Source: Bacteroidales bacterium (GTDB lineage: Bacteria > Bacteroidota > Bacteroidia > Bacteroidales > UBA932). Taken from it: a stretch of 25,202 nt of DNA. This document shows positions 1-7,134 of the stretch, piece by piece (position 1 is the first letter of the stretch; each line of letters starts with the position of its first letter). The notes below the pieces were generated by a model that saw nothing but the letters and a program-made list of their open reading frames with translations, ran no database searches and was not told the origin of the DNA. The stretch covers positions 1-25,202 of the forward strand of contig SFNZ01000018.1 of the NCBI GenBank assembly GCA_004552615.1. The letters run 5' to 3'. Made by a program: the position numbers and the translations under genes.

Positions 1-803
1 AGCATTACCTTGGCTTCCAGAATCACGCTGGACTTGATGATTTCGCCCGGCTTCTCGCCCATCTGCTCCGTAATGATACGAGCGAAGTATTTAGGTGAAA
101 GACAACATCTTCCGGCATAGAATGAGACTGAACGTTCAGTGGCGCAGAACTCGTGGACGTCATTGAGGAACTTCATCACGAGGTCCTTCTTCCTCGAAGT
201 CGGAGTCTGTTCTTCCTGCACTTCTGTCAGTTCCTCGAGACAAGATGCGAAAATCGCGCTGGCGAAATACGAGAATCCCACGGCGGCATCCTGCATGTAT
301 TTGGACTGGCCTTTCATGCTCGAATACAGTTTCTTGAAAAGCGCATAGCTGCTGAGGAATGCTTGTCCTATGGTTTCGGAATAATGCAATACGCCGAGTC
401 CGTTGTTTCGGAGCAGCCATTTCCTTATGTTGTCGGTACTCTGCATCAGCGCCTTCCCGAAATGCTTCTGCGAGATTGCGCCCACAATAATCTTGCAGTC
501 GGGAGACACGGAAAGCTTCTCTGCAATGGCTCCCGGAAGGCAAATCAGGCCGCTATTCCTGGTGAGCACGTAGTCGGCCTGATTCAGACGGAACGAAAGC
601 CGTCCTTCCACGCACAGTACACAGAGGGCCATCATCATCTTGGTAGGGACAACTCTCATCGGGGCGTTCTTGTGCTGAGGGTGATCCGGCCCCGGTTCGA
701 GATTGTCATCCAATATGGCTACGTCATCGATGACGATTGCGTGATCGGACATACGCAGGTTGGCGAATTTCAACTGTTGTACAGAGTCTGTGTTAAAGCT
801 CAT
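1..803 (-). CDS. AraC-family transcriptional regulator (3' end cut by window edge)
   Basis: The minus strand reads open from an ATG at 803 to the window edge, giving 267 full codons without a stop. The product starts MSFNTDSVQQLKFANLRMSD. Residues about 20-110 look like the cupin-like sensory part of AraC-family proteins. Residues about 220-267 carry the helix-turn-helix signature SVSFYAGRCCLSPKYFARI followed by MGEKPGEIIKSSVILEAKVM, which matches the family pattern in which a first HTH leads into the second (xSPKYFxRxF..GxxPxxxI...R..EAxxLL). The second HTH is incomplete, so the gene continues beyond base 1. A good Bacteroidota promoter sits at 854-884 on the same strand. It is divergent from the diaminopimelate operon, but nothing shows it controls that operon. 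Ligand and targets are unknown. The family call is strong; the role is open. Confidence 0.88.
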   Translation of the reverse strand, partial: MSFNTDSVQQLKFANLRMSDHAIVIDDVAILDDNLEPGPDHPQHKNAPMRVVPTKMMMALCVLCVEGRLSFRLNQADYVLTRNSGLICLPGAIAEKLSVSPDCKIIVGAISQKHFGKALMQSTDNIRKWLLRNNGLGVLHYSETIGQAFLSSYALFKKLYSSMKGQSKYMQDAAVGFSYFASAIFASCLEELTEVQEEQTPTSRKKDLVMKFLNDVHEFCATERSVSFYAGRCCLSPKYFARIITEQMGEKPGEIIKSSVILEAKVM

Positions 804-853
804 TTTCTTAAATAAGTCAGGAGTCTTGTTATACTAACTCCATGCGGAAGGCT

Positions 854-884
854 CAAATATATTACTTGTTTGCGAAAAAACAAA
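854..884 (-). promoter_or_regulatory. Promoter of the AraC-family gene
   Basis: Reading the minus strand, TTTG (884-881) is followed after exactly 19 bp by TATATTTG (861-854). This matches the Bacteroidota sigma-ABfr consensus TTTG-N19-TAnnTTTG at every fixed position. Transcription would start near 847, leaving a leader of about 45 nt before the ATG at 803. Confidence 0.65.
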
Positions 885-925
885 TAAACCACTCCTGCAT
901 TAGGGACATTTTGACCAATATATAC

Positions 926-933
926 TATTTTTG
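926..933 (+). promoter_or_regulatory. Probable -7 element of the dapE-lysC-dapB operon promoter
   Basis: TATTTTTG matches TAnnTTTG and lies 20 nt before the ATG at 954, in the divergent gap 804-953. A TTTG at 910-913 is only 12 bp upstream, shorter than the usual 19-21, so the -33 element is not convincing. The gap shows no lysine riboswitch-like structure that I can recognise. Confidence 0.45.
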
Positions 934-953
934 TCACAGAAATCTTTTATTCA

Positions 954-2051
954 ATGGAAACTGAATTGTTCGAAAAAATACTGTCGGTAGAGTCCACAAG
1001 CGGTACTGAAAGGGAGTTTGCGGAATATATAGAGAAACTGGTCCCGGCGCTGTCATCCGGAATCGGGGCCGGTAAAGCCTTTTCTGCCAGGCGTTTCGAG
1101 GTGGGGGACGGCACCGTGAACCTCCTCTTTTCATGGGGTACGTCCGGGGATGAAATGCCGGAAGTGTGCCTTTGTACCCATCTGGACACCGTTCCGCCGT
1201 ATTTCCCTCCGCATTCGGAAAATATTGCCGCAGGTGCGGTCCTGCCGGACGGAAATGTTGCAGCTCATGACGACGTGCTGATTACCGGGAGGGGAAGCAA
1301 TGATGCCAAAGGGCAGATTTTTTCCATGCTCTCAGCTTGTCTGGAGCTTCAGGAAGAGGGCTTCGGCGGCTCTTTCGGGCTTCTCCTGCTTGCCGGGGAG
1401 GAAACGGGTTCCTACGGGGCCAAGGCTTTCACTGCCGCCGGTATGGGCGGGGAATGGGTTATTGTCGGTGAGCCTACATGCAACAGGATGGTCTCTGCCT
1501 CCAAGGGTACGAAATCGTTCCGTATAACTCTCCGCGGGAAGGCCTGCCATTCCGGATATCCTGAGCTCGGGGAAAGTGCCGTGATGAAGTTCAATGATTT
1601 CGTCAATGATCTGAAATCCAGGATTTTCGATGTGGACCCCGTGCTTGGTGAAACTACCTGGAACATCGGCAGTCTCGTCTCGTCGAATCCCCAGAACATA
1701 TTGAGTCCGGAATTGTCGTTCAGATTGTATTTCCGTACCACATTCTCTTCCGACGGGCAGGTGAGCGCATTGCCGGACGTGTGGAAGGAGACCTTCCCGG
1801 GAATCGTGGTGGAGGCGTTCGGAGGTGACACCCCGATGCGCTATGACGTCCTGCCTGGCTATGAAACGGCTCCGGTATCGTTCGGGAGCGACACGCCGAG
1901 ACTGACCGGATTCCGCCACAGGGCGATGTGCGGTCCGGGCTCGATTTTTGTCGCTCATACGTCCCGCGAATATGTGCTTCTGGGTGATCTTGAAAAGGCC
2001 GTGGAACAATACAAGAGAATGGTGACATTGATCTGCGACGAGAGGTACTGA
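954..2051 (+). CDS. dapE: M20-family metallo-deacylase, probable N-succinyl-LL-diaminopimelate desuccinylase
   Basis: This is a 365-residue cytoplasmic M20 peptidase-family enzyme. Metal-site motifs appear in order: CTHLDTVP (H76, D78), GRGSNDAKG (bridging D117), LAGEETGSYG (catalytic E149 and ligand E150), IVGEPT (E173) and FVAHTSREYV (H335). The dimerisation or lid domain lies between about 180 and 290. Members hydrolyse N-acyl groups; DapE releases succinate from N-succinyl-LL-2,6-diaminopimelate to give LL-DAP, and ArgE-type relatives act on N-acylornithine or citrulline. The sequence alone does not separate these, but the gene is first in a run with lysC, dapB, dapA, dapD and dapF, 36 nt before lysC, and DapD makes exactly the succinylated precursor DapE consumes. 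The ATG at 954 follows a probable -7 element. Family certain, DapE role inferred from context. Confidence 0.82.
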   Translation: METELFEKILSVESTSGTEREFAEYIEKLVPALSSGIGAGKAFSARRFEVGDGTVNLLFSWGTSGDEMPEVCLCTHLDTVPPYFPPHSENIAAGAVLPDGNVAAHDDVLITGRGSNDAKGQIFSMLSACLELQEEGFGGSFGLLLLAGEETGSYGAKAFTAAGMGGEWVIVGEPTCNRMVSASKGTKSFRITLRGKACHSGYPELGESAVMKFNDFVNDLKSRIFDVDPVLGETTWNIGSLVSSNPQNILSPELSFRLYFRTTFSSDGQVSALPDVWKETFPGIVVEAFGGDTPMRYDVLPGYETAPVSFGSDTPRLTGFRHRAMCGPGSIFVAHTSREYVLLGDLEKAVEQYKRMVTLICDERY

Positions 2052-2069
2052 TTCGTGGTTTGCGAAAAG

Positions 2070-2077
2070 TAAATTTG
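2070..2077 (+). promoter_or_regulatory. Possible internal promoter -7 element before lysC
   Basis: TAAATTTG fits TAnnTTTG and ends 10 nt before the lysC ATG. No TTTG is placed 19-21 bp upstream. If used, the transcript would be nearly leaderless. It may be chance in a short AT-rich gap. Confidence 0.25.
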
Positions 2078-2087
2078 AGGGATTTCC

Positions 2088-3437
2088 ATGCTGGTAATGA
2101 AATTCGGAGGGACCTCCGTCCGTAACAGGGAGGCGATTGAGAGAGTGATATCCATAGTCAGGGGAAGGCTTGAAAGCCGGCCGATGGTAGTCGTGTCCGC
2201 ACTTGCCAGGGTTACAAGGCAGCTCTGTGCCATTGCCGAGTCCGCCCAGGCGAGGCGTCGGAATGAGGCGGAAGAACAGCTTGAATCATTGAGGGAACGG
2301 CATGTGGCCCTTGCTGCGGAATTGCTCGAAGGCCATGATGCGCTGAAGTCAGAATGCCTTGCTGCAGTGGATTCAATATGCTCGGACCTCTCGGATTTCG
2401 TGGACGGGGTCTGCCGCATCGGTGAACTTTCTCCAAGGAGTTATGCCAGGATAGTCTCGTCGGGAGAACTTCTATCCTCCAGGATTGTGGCTGCCGCAAT
2501 GAACGCAGCAGGGATTCCATGCCGCTGGGCGGATGCCCGGGAAATGATAGTGACCGACTGCTCCTATATGTCTGCGGCTCCTGACATGGAAATGACTGAG
2601 GCCAATATCAGGAGGGTCTTTCCAGTGGCCTCCAAAGGCGTTTCGGTGGTTCTTACCCAGGGTTTCATAGCATCTTCGTCTGAGGGTTTTCCGTCTGTCC
2701 TCGGTTTCGAGGGATCTGACTATTCCGCAGCGATTTTCGGCATGGCCCTGAATGCATCCCGGGTGGAGATATGGACTGATGTGGACGGAATCAGGACGGC
2801 TGACCCGAGGATAGTTCCGGATACTTCGAGGGTTGAAAGAATCTCATATTCAGAGGCTTCCGAGATGGCAAGCCTTGGGGCAAGAGTCCTGCATCCGCTG
2901 ACCATCGAGCCTGCAAGGAGAAGGAATATTCCGGTGGTGGTATTGAATTCAGCCGCTCCGGACAGCCCCGGTTCCGAAGTGACCTACGGGGAGGTAGCCA
3001 GGGGAGCCAAAAGCATTGCAGTCAAGGAGGACATGGATTTCATGCAGGTGTCTTCGGACCGTCCGGTAGGGGCTTCATGCCTGCTTCAGGCCGTTGCAGG
3101 GGAACTCGGGTCACGAGGCCTGAAAACCGGTCCTGTGTCCGTTTCTGACTCATGCGTCTCCGTCGTGGTCGATTCAGGTCTGCCAGGTCTGGAATCAGCC
3201 GCACAGTCATTGAGGGAAAGGTTTGAAGTCAAAATATTCAAGGACAAGGCATTATTGTCCGTGGTCGGGAACGGTGCGGCATTGTCGCAAGACGTCATGA
3301 ATGCTGTCCTGGCCTGTCCGGGAGACATTTATATGGCTGCAGCGAGCCCGTCATTGCTGAGCGTGAGCATTGTCGTGGACAAATCTGTGGCCGGGTCTGC
3401 CGCCGTGGCAATGCACTCCGCAATTTTCGGTAAATGA
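2088..3437 (+). CDS. lysC: Aspartate kinase, monofunctional
   Basis: The 449-residue product phosphorylates L-aspartate, the first step towards DAP, lysine, threonine and methionine. Residues 5-11 give the kinase signature KFGGTSV. The amino-acid kinase fold continues through VSALARVT, RWADAREMIVT, VLTQGFIASSSEG and FEGSDYSAAIFG (about residues 207-218, equivalent to GRGGSDYTA), then TDVDGIRTADPRIV and SYSEASEMASLGARVLHP. The C-terminal part from about residue 310 fits tandem ACT domains, which usually give feedback inhibition by an end product; which amino acid is not visible. No homoserine dehydrogenase domain is fused. Its place inside the dap cluster suggests it is the lysine/DAP-dedicated isozyme. 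The start is the ATG at 2088, as the KFGGTS motif follows at once. Confidence 0.95.
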   Translation: MLVMKFGGTSVRNREAIERVISIVRGRLESRPMVVVSALARVTRQLCAIAESAQARRRNEAEEQLESLRERHVALAAELLEGHDALKSECLAAVDSICSDLSDFVDGVCRIGELSPRSYARIVSSGELLSSRIVAAAMNAAGIPCRWADAREMIVTDCSYMSAAPDMEMTEANIRRVFPVASKGVSVVLTQGFIASSSEGFPSVLGFEGSDYSAAIFGMALNASRVEIWTDVDGIRTADPRIVPDTSRVERISYSEASEMASLGARVLHPLTIEPARRRNIPVVVLNSAAPDSPGSEVTYGEVARGAKSIAVKEDMDFMQVSSDRPVGASCLLQAVAGELGSRGLKTGPVSVSDSCVSVVVDSGLPGLESAAQSLRERFEVKIFKDKALLSVVGNGAALSQDVMNAVLACPGDIYMAAASPSLLSVSIVVDKSVAGSAAVAMHSAIFGK

Positions 3438-3455
3438 AATTTGCCTGATTTTTTG

Positions 3456-3463
3456 TATATTTG
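3456..3463 (+). promoter_or_regulatory. Possible internal promoter -7 element before dapB
   Basis: TATATTTG is a perfect TAnnTTTG match in the 42-nt AT-rich gap between lysC and dapB, 16 nt before the ATG. The only nearby TTTG (3440-3443) is 12 bp upstream, too close for a standard -33 element. A short-leader internal start is possible. Confidence 0.35.
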
Positions 3464-3479
3464 CGTAAAATAGCGAACT

Positions 3480-4190
3480 ATGAAAGTGTTTATAAGCGGC
3501 TATGGCCGTATGGGAAAAATGGTCGAGGCCGTTCTCAGGGAAAAAGGAATAGAGTGCGCGGGCTGGAGCGAAAATATCGCTGAGGTGGACAAGGAGGTGG
3601 CAAAAGATTGTGTATGTGTGGATTTCACCGTGCCGGAAGCATTCAGGACGAACTATAAATCCATTGCAGAAAACTTCAGGGCGGTGGTCGTCGGAACTAC
3701 CGGATGGAATGACATCAGGGAAGATGTGGAGTCGTATTTCAGGAAATGCGGCACGCCATTGATATGGGCTTCCAATTTTTCTGTCGGTGTCAATGTGTTC
3801 ACTGCCGCCGTGGACCTGGCTTCGAGGCTGCTTGCCCGTGCCGGAGGATATGCCCCGTATGTGGTGGAGAAGCATCATTGCCATAAATTGGATGCTCCGA
3901 GCGGCACCGCGAAGACACTTGCGGCTGATATCGAGGGCAATATGGGTGTGCATCCGGACGTTGCCTCGGTCCGTGTCGGCGAACTTGCCGGAACCCATAC
4001 AGTCGGTTTCGAAGGAGGCTGCGACCGTCTGACATTCGAGCATGAGGCATTCTCCCGTCAGGGTTTCGCGGAGGGAGCCGTGCTTGCGGCTGTGATGGCA
4101 GGCGGAATTGCGGACAAGGCTGCGGCAGGTGAGAATGTGGAACTCGTCAATGAGTTCAGGGATTTGTTCATAGGTGAATTGAAACAGTAA
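3480..4190 (+). CDS. dapB: 4-hydroxy-tetrahydrodipicolinate reductase
   Basis: The 236-residue product reduces the DapA product to tetrahydrodipicolinate with NAD(P)H. Residues 1-13 show the Rossmann loop (MKVFISGYGRMGK). VVGTTGW (about 77-83) and ASNFSVGVNVF (about 98-108) are dinucleotide and substrate-binding elements. The signature EKHHCHKLDAPSGTA holds the catalytic pair H132 and K136. The C-terminal GFEGGCDRLTFEHEAFSRQGFAEGA is also typical. It is slightly shorter than the E. coli enzyme (273), as is common in Bacteroidota, where the N-terminal domain is compact. Its stop lies 2 nt before the dapA start, so the two are translated together. Confidence 0.96.
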   Translation: MKVFISGYGRMGKMVEAVLREKGIECAGWSENIAEVDKEVAKDCVCVDFTVPEAFRTNYKSIAENFRAVVVGTTGWNDIREDVESYFRKCGTPLIWASNFSVGVNVFTAAVDLASRLLARAGGYAPYVVEKHHCHKLDAPSGTAKTLAADIEGNMGVHPDVASVRVGELAGTHTVGFEGGCDRLTFEHEAFSRQGFAEGAVLAAVMAGGIADKAAAGENVELVNEFRDLFIGELKQ

Positions 4191-4192
4191 TC

Positions 4193-5068
4193 ATGATATT
4201 TTTCAAAGGATTGGGAACGGCTCTCGTGACGCCGTTCAAGGACGGGAGCGTGGACTATGACGCTTACCGTGTGCTTGTAAGGCGGCAGGTGGCCGCAGGT
4301 GTGGATTTCCTGGTGCCCCTCGGGTCGACCGCCGAGACACCATGCCTCTCGGATGAGGAGAAGCAGGAACTTTTGAAAATCACCAAGGATGAGGCTGCAG
4401 GGCTTCCGGTAGTGGCAGGTGTCGGATCCAATTCCCTCACTGCTACGGTGCGCAATATGCGCGTGCTCGACCCTTACGGTGCGGATGCATATCTGGTTGT
4501 CGTGCCGTTTTACAATAAACCTGTGCAGGAAGGCCTGTACCAGTATTTCAAGGCGGTGGCCGGGGAGACTGACAGGCAGGTGATTCTGTACAATGTGCCT
4601 GGACGTACCGGTACCAACATGAAGACGGAGACAGTTCTCCGCCTCGCCGAACTGCCGAACGTGAGCGCAGTGAAGGAGGCTTCCGGGGACGTGAACCAGA
4701 TTATTGACATCAAGCGTCTTGCGCCGGAGGGATTCTCCGTGCTGAGCGGCAATGACGACCAGATCCTGCCCCTGATGGCGAGCGGATGCGACGGAGTCAT
4801 AAGCGTGGCTTCCAACGTTGCTCCAGAGGCTGTCAAGGCATTGACCGAAGCGGTCTTCAGGTCCGATCTCAAGGAGGCTGTACGCCTGAACAACAGCCTG
4901 ATGCCTCTGTACAATGCTTGTTTCGTGGAGAGCAATCCGATTCCGGTAAAGGCTGCGATGTCGCTCATGGGATATTGCTCCGCGGAGATGCGTCTTCCGC
5001 TTACGGAGGCGGTGCAGTCCACGAAAGACCTTCTGTCTGAGGTTATTGCAGGTGTCGAAAAAATCTGA
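4193..5068 (+). CDS. dapA: 4-hydroxy-tetrahydrodipicolinate synthase
   Basis: The 291-residue TIM-barrel lyase condenses pyruvate with aspartate semialdehyde, the committed step to DAP. GTALVTPF opens the barrel and PLGSTAETPCL holds the carboxylate-binding threonines. ILYNVPGRTG supplies the catalytic tyrosine Y133 and VSAVKEASGD the Schiff-base lysine K161, the same numbers as in E. coli DapA. LSGNDDQILPLMASGCDGVISVASN is the usual late barrel segment. Length is normal for the family (about 292). It follows dapB by 2 nt and precedes dapD by 12 nt, so it belongs to a tight operon. The related aldolases NanA and KDG aldolase are unlikely given the context and the intact DapA motifs. Confidence 0.96.
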   Translation: MIFFKGLGTALVTPFKDGSVDYDAYRVLVRRQVAAGVDFLVPLGSTAETPCLSDEEKQELLKITKDEAAGLPVVAGVGSNSLTATVRNMRVLDPYGADAYLVVVPFYNKPVQEGLYQYFKAVAGETDRQVILYNVPGRTGTNMKTETVLRLAELPNVSAVKEASGDVNQIIDIKRLAPEGFSVLSGNDDQILPLMASGCDGVISVASNVAPEAVKALTEAVFRSDLKEAVRLNNSLMPLYNACFVESNPIPVKAAMSLMGYCSAEMRLPLTEAVQSTKDLLSEVIAGVEKI

Positions 5069-5080
5069 AAACGGGAAAAT

Positions 5081-5854
5081 ATGTCAAGCGAAATGGAAAA
5101 ATTCCTTCAGGTATGTGAAGACCTGGAGTCTGGAAAGATAAGAGTGGCCGAGAAGAAGGACGGGGAGTGGAAAGTCAATTCTTGGATCAAGGAAATGATT
5201 CTCACCGGTTTCCGTCTCGGAAAGCTTACTGACATGTCGGTCGGCGGACTATCCTTCATTGACAAGGACACCATCCCTGCACGCACTTTCAGCGTGGAGG
5301 ACAAGGTGCGCATTGTGCCTGGAGGAAGCTCGGTCAGGCGCGGGGCATATCTCGCTCCGTCTGTCATAATGATGCCTCCTGCATACGTCAATATAGGAGC
5401 CTACGTGGATGAAGGCTCCATGATTGATTCCCATGCACTGGTTGGTTCTTGCGCCCAGATAGGGAAAAACGTGCACCTTGCAGCGGCAGCCCAGGTCGGG
5501 GGAGTGCTGGAGCCGGTCGGAGCCCTTCCCGTAATCATCGAGGACGGTGTGTTCGTGGGAGGAAACTGTGGTGTGTATGAGGGCGTTCTGGTGAAAGAGG
5601 GTGCGGTCCTCGGTTCCGGGGTGATATTGAACAAGTCCACTGCCCTTTACGATGCGGTGAACGGGACTTATATCCGTCCTGATGCCGAAGGCCGTCTCGT
5701 GGTTCCTGCCGGAGCCGTGGTCGTGGCCGGAAGCCGTCCGGTGACCAAGGGACCGGGCGCCGGGGCCGGAATCCATATCTATACGCCTGTAATCGTGAAG
5801 TACCGTGACGACAAGACCGATGCGTCGGTAGTGCTCGAGGATCTTCTCAGGTAG
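5081..5854 (+). CDS. dapD: 2,3,4,5-tetrahydropyridine-2,6-dicarboxylate N-succinyltransferase
   Basis: The 257-residue trimeric acyltransferase transfers succinyl from succinyl-CoA to tetrahydrodipicolinate. An alpha-helical N-terminal domain (about 1-100) is followed by a left-handed beta-helix of hexapeptide repeats: the stretch from VIMMPPAYVNIGAYVDEGSM through DSHALVGSCAQIGKNVHL, QVGGVLEPVGALPVIIEDG and FVGGNCGVYEGVLVKEGAVL. GSRPVTKGPGAG near the C-terminus resembles the CoA-binding loop of DapD. The layout and the MIDSHALVGSCAQIG segment are those of the succinylating enzyme rather than the shorter acetylating DapH. This gene is the main evidence that the organism uses the succinylase branch and not the DapL shortcut or the dehydrogenase route. 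Confidence 0.94.
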   Translation: MSSEMEKFLQVCEDLESGKIRVAEKKDGEWKVNSWIKEMILTGFRLGKLTDMSVGGLSFIDKDTIPARTFSVEDKVRIVPGGSSVRRGAYLAPSVIMMPPAYVNIGAYVDEGSMIDSHALVGSCAQIGKNVHLAAAAQVGGVLEPVGALPVIIEDGVFVGGNCGVYEGVLVKEGAVLGSGVILNKSTALYDAVNGTYIRPDAEGRLVVPAGAVVVAGSRPVTKGPGAGAGIHIYTPVIVKYRDDKTDASVVLEDLLR

Positions 5855-5901
5855 AGTCCAGTCCGGGATAAGTTCAGCGAACTGCAAATAATTGTCATAA
5901 A

Positions 5902-7134
5902 ATGGATTACGCCAGATTTTTTTCTGAAGACACGGCTTCTTTCGTGAGCTCCCCGACGAGGGAGATTTTCAAGAAAGTGGACATCAATTCCATATATTCG
6001 CTTTCCGGAGGCTATCCTGCCCCGGAGGCTTTCCCGATAAGTGCCATGGGGGAGACCATGCAGGAAGTCCTCTCGAAATACGGCCCAAAGGCTTTCCAGT
6101 ACGGAGGCACCCAGGGCGTCGAGGAACTGCGCAGGGCCATCTCGGCCAGATTCGGGGAACCGGTGGAACGAATCCAGATCACCACGTCGTCCCAGCAGGG
6201 CATTGACGTGTGCGCGAGGGTGCTGGTTGACCCGGGTGACGTGGTCCTGACATCCAATCCTACTTATCTCGGAGCTCTCCAGTCGTTCAAGTCCTACAGG
6301 GCGAAGATGGTGGGCGTGGAGCCGGAACCTACCCCTGAGGCTTTCAGGGCGGCGTACGTGAAGGCTATCGAGGAAATCAGGGCCGAAGGCCGCCGTCTCA
6401 AACTGTTGTACATCATTCCGGATTTCCAGAATCCGTCCGGGGAGACATTGACCCTCGATGAGAGAAAAATACTCGCCTCCCTTGCGGAAGAATATGATTT
6501 CCTGATACTTGAGGATTGTCCTTACAAGGAGCTCAGGTACGAAGGCGAATCTGTCAGGTCAATATATTCCTTAGCCCCGGACAGGGTGATTCATCTCGGA
6601 TCTTTCTCGAAGATAATGTGCCCCGGATTCCGCCTCGGATGGATGTTCGCCAATCCTGGAATCCTCCATCAGATATATGTCTGCAAGCAGGCCCTGGACC
6701 TTTGTCCACCGGTGTTCGACCAGTATCTCGCCGCCGAATTCATGACTTCCGGGCGTCTGGACGAAAATCTGCGCAAGAGCATTGACATGTATCGCATGAA
6801 GAGGGACATAATGCTAGCGGAACTGGAGAAAAACATGCCTGAAGGCGTCAGGTGGACGCATCCTGAAGGCGGGCTCTTCCTTTTCCTGACATTGCCGGAG
6901 GGCTTCGACTCGATGGCATTCTATGACACAGCCCTTTCGGCCGGAGTGGCTTATGTTGCCGGCAACATGTTCTTCACTGATTTCGTGGAGGGAATACATA
7001 ACGGAGGCAGCCGCAGGGGCCTGAATACGATGCGCCTGAATTTCTCGTTCATGACTCCGGAAAGGCTGCGCGAGGGAGTGAGACTGTTGTGCAGGCTCGT
7101 AAGAGAGAAGATAGAAAATACTGAAGGACAATGA
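5902..7134 (+). CDS. PLP-dependent aminotransferase, LysN/2-aminoadipate type; probable succinyl-DAP aminotransferase
   Basis: The 410-residue product is a fold-type I aminotransferase. It shows LSGGYPAPEAFP near the N-terminus, FQYGGTQGVEELRRAI, the cofactor region TTSSQQGIDVCARVLVDPGD, IPDFQNPSGETLT, LILEDCPYKELRYEG and the PLP lysine K237 in GSFSKIMCPGFRLGW. GMRLNFSF-like sequence near the end (TMRLNFSF) carries the substrate carboxylate arginine. This pattern is the 2-aminoadipate/aromatic (LysN, MocR C-domain) group; it lacks the N-terminal GntR domain of MocR and does not resemble DapL or the usual DapC/ArgD. Sitting 47 nt after dapD and overlapping dapF by 4 nt, it is well placed to make N-succinyl-LL-DAP from N-succinyl-2-amino-6-oxopimelate with glutamate as donor. 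Fold certain; substrate inferred from context. Confidence 0.85.
   Translation: MDYARFFSEDTASFVSSPTREIFKKVDINSIYSLSGGYPAPEAFPISAMGETMQEVLSKYGPKAFQYGGTQGVEELRRAISARFGEPVERIQITTSSQQGIDVCARVLVDPGDVVLTSNPTYLGALQSFKSYRAKMVGVEPEPTPEAFRAAYVKAIEEIRAEGRRLKLLYIIPDFQNPSGETLTLDERKILASLAEEYDFLILEDCPYKELRYEGESVRSIYSLAPDRVIHLGSFSKIMCPGFRLGWMFANPGILHQIYVCKQALDLCPPVFDQYLAAEFMTSGRLDENLRKSIDMYRMKRDIMLAELEKNMPEGVRWTHPEGGLFLFLTLPEGFDSMAFYDTALSAGVAYVAGNMFFTDFVEGIHNGGSRRGLNTMRLNFSFMTPERLREGVRLLCRLVREKIENTEGQ

Noticed and set aside
153..815. 220-codon open frame on the plus strand over the AraC-family gene
   Set aside because: It is antisense to a gene with clear AraC HTH motifs and its translation shows no recognisable domain.
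804..953. A lysine riboswitch ahead of the DAP operon
   Set aside because: The gap is too short and AT-rich, with none of the conserved L-box helices visible.
1332..2009. 225-codon minus-strand frame over dapE
   Set aside because: It is a shadow of a gene with a full set of M20 metal-binding motifs; composition is rich in Arg, Pro and His as expected from antisense reading.
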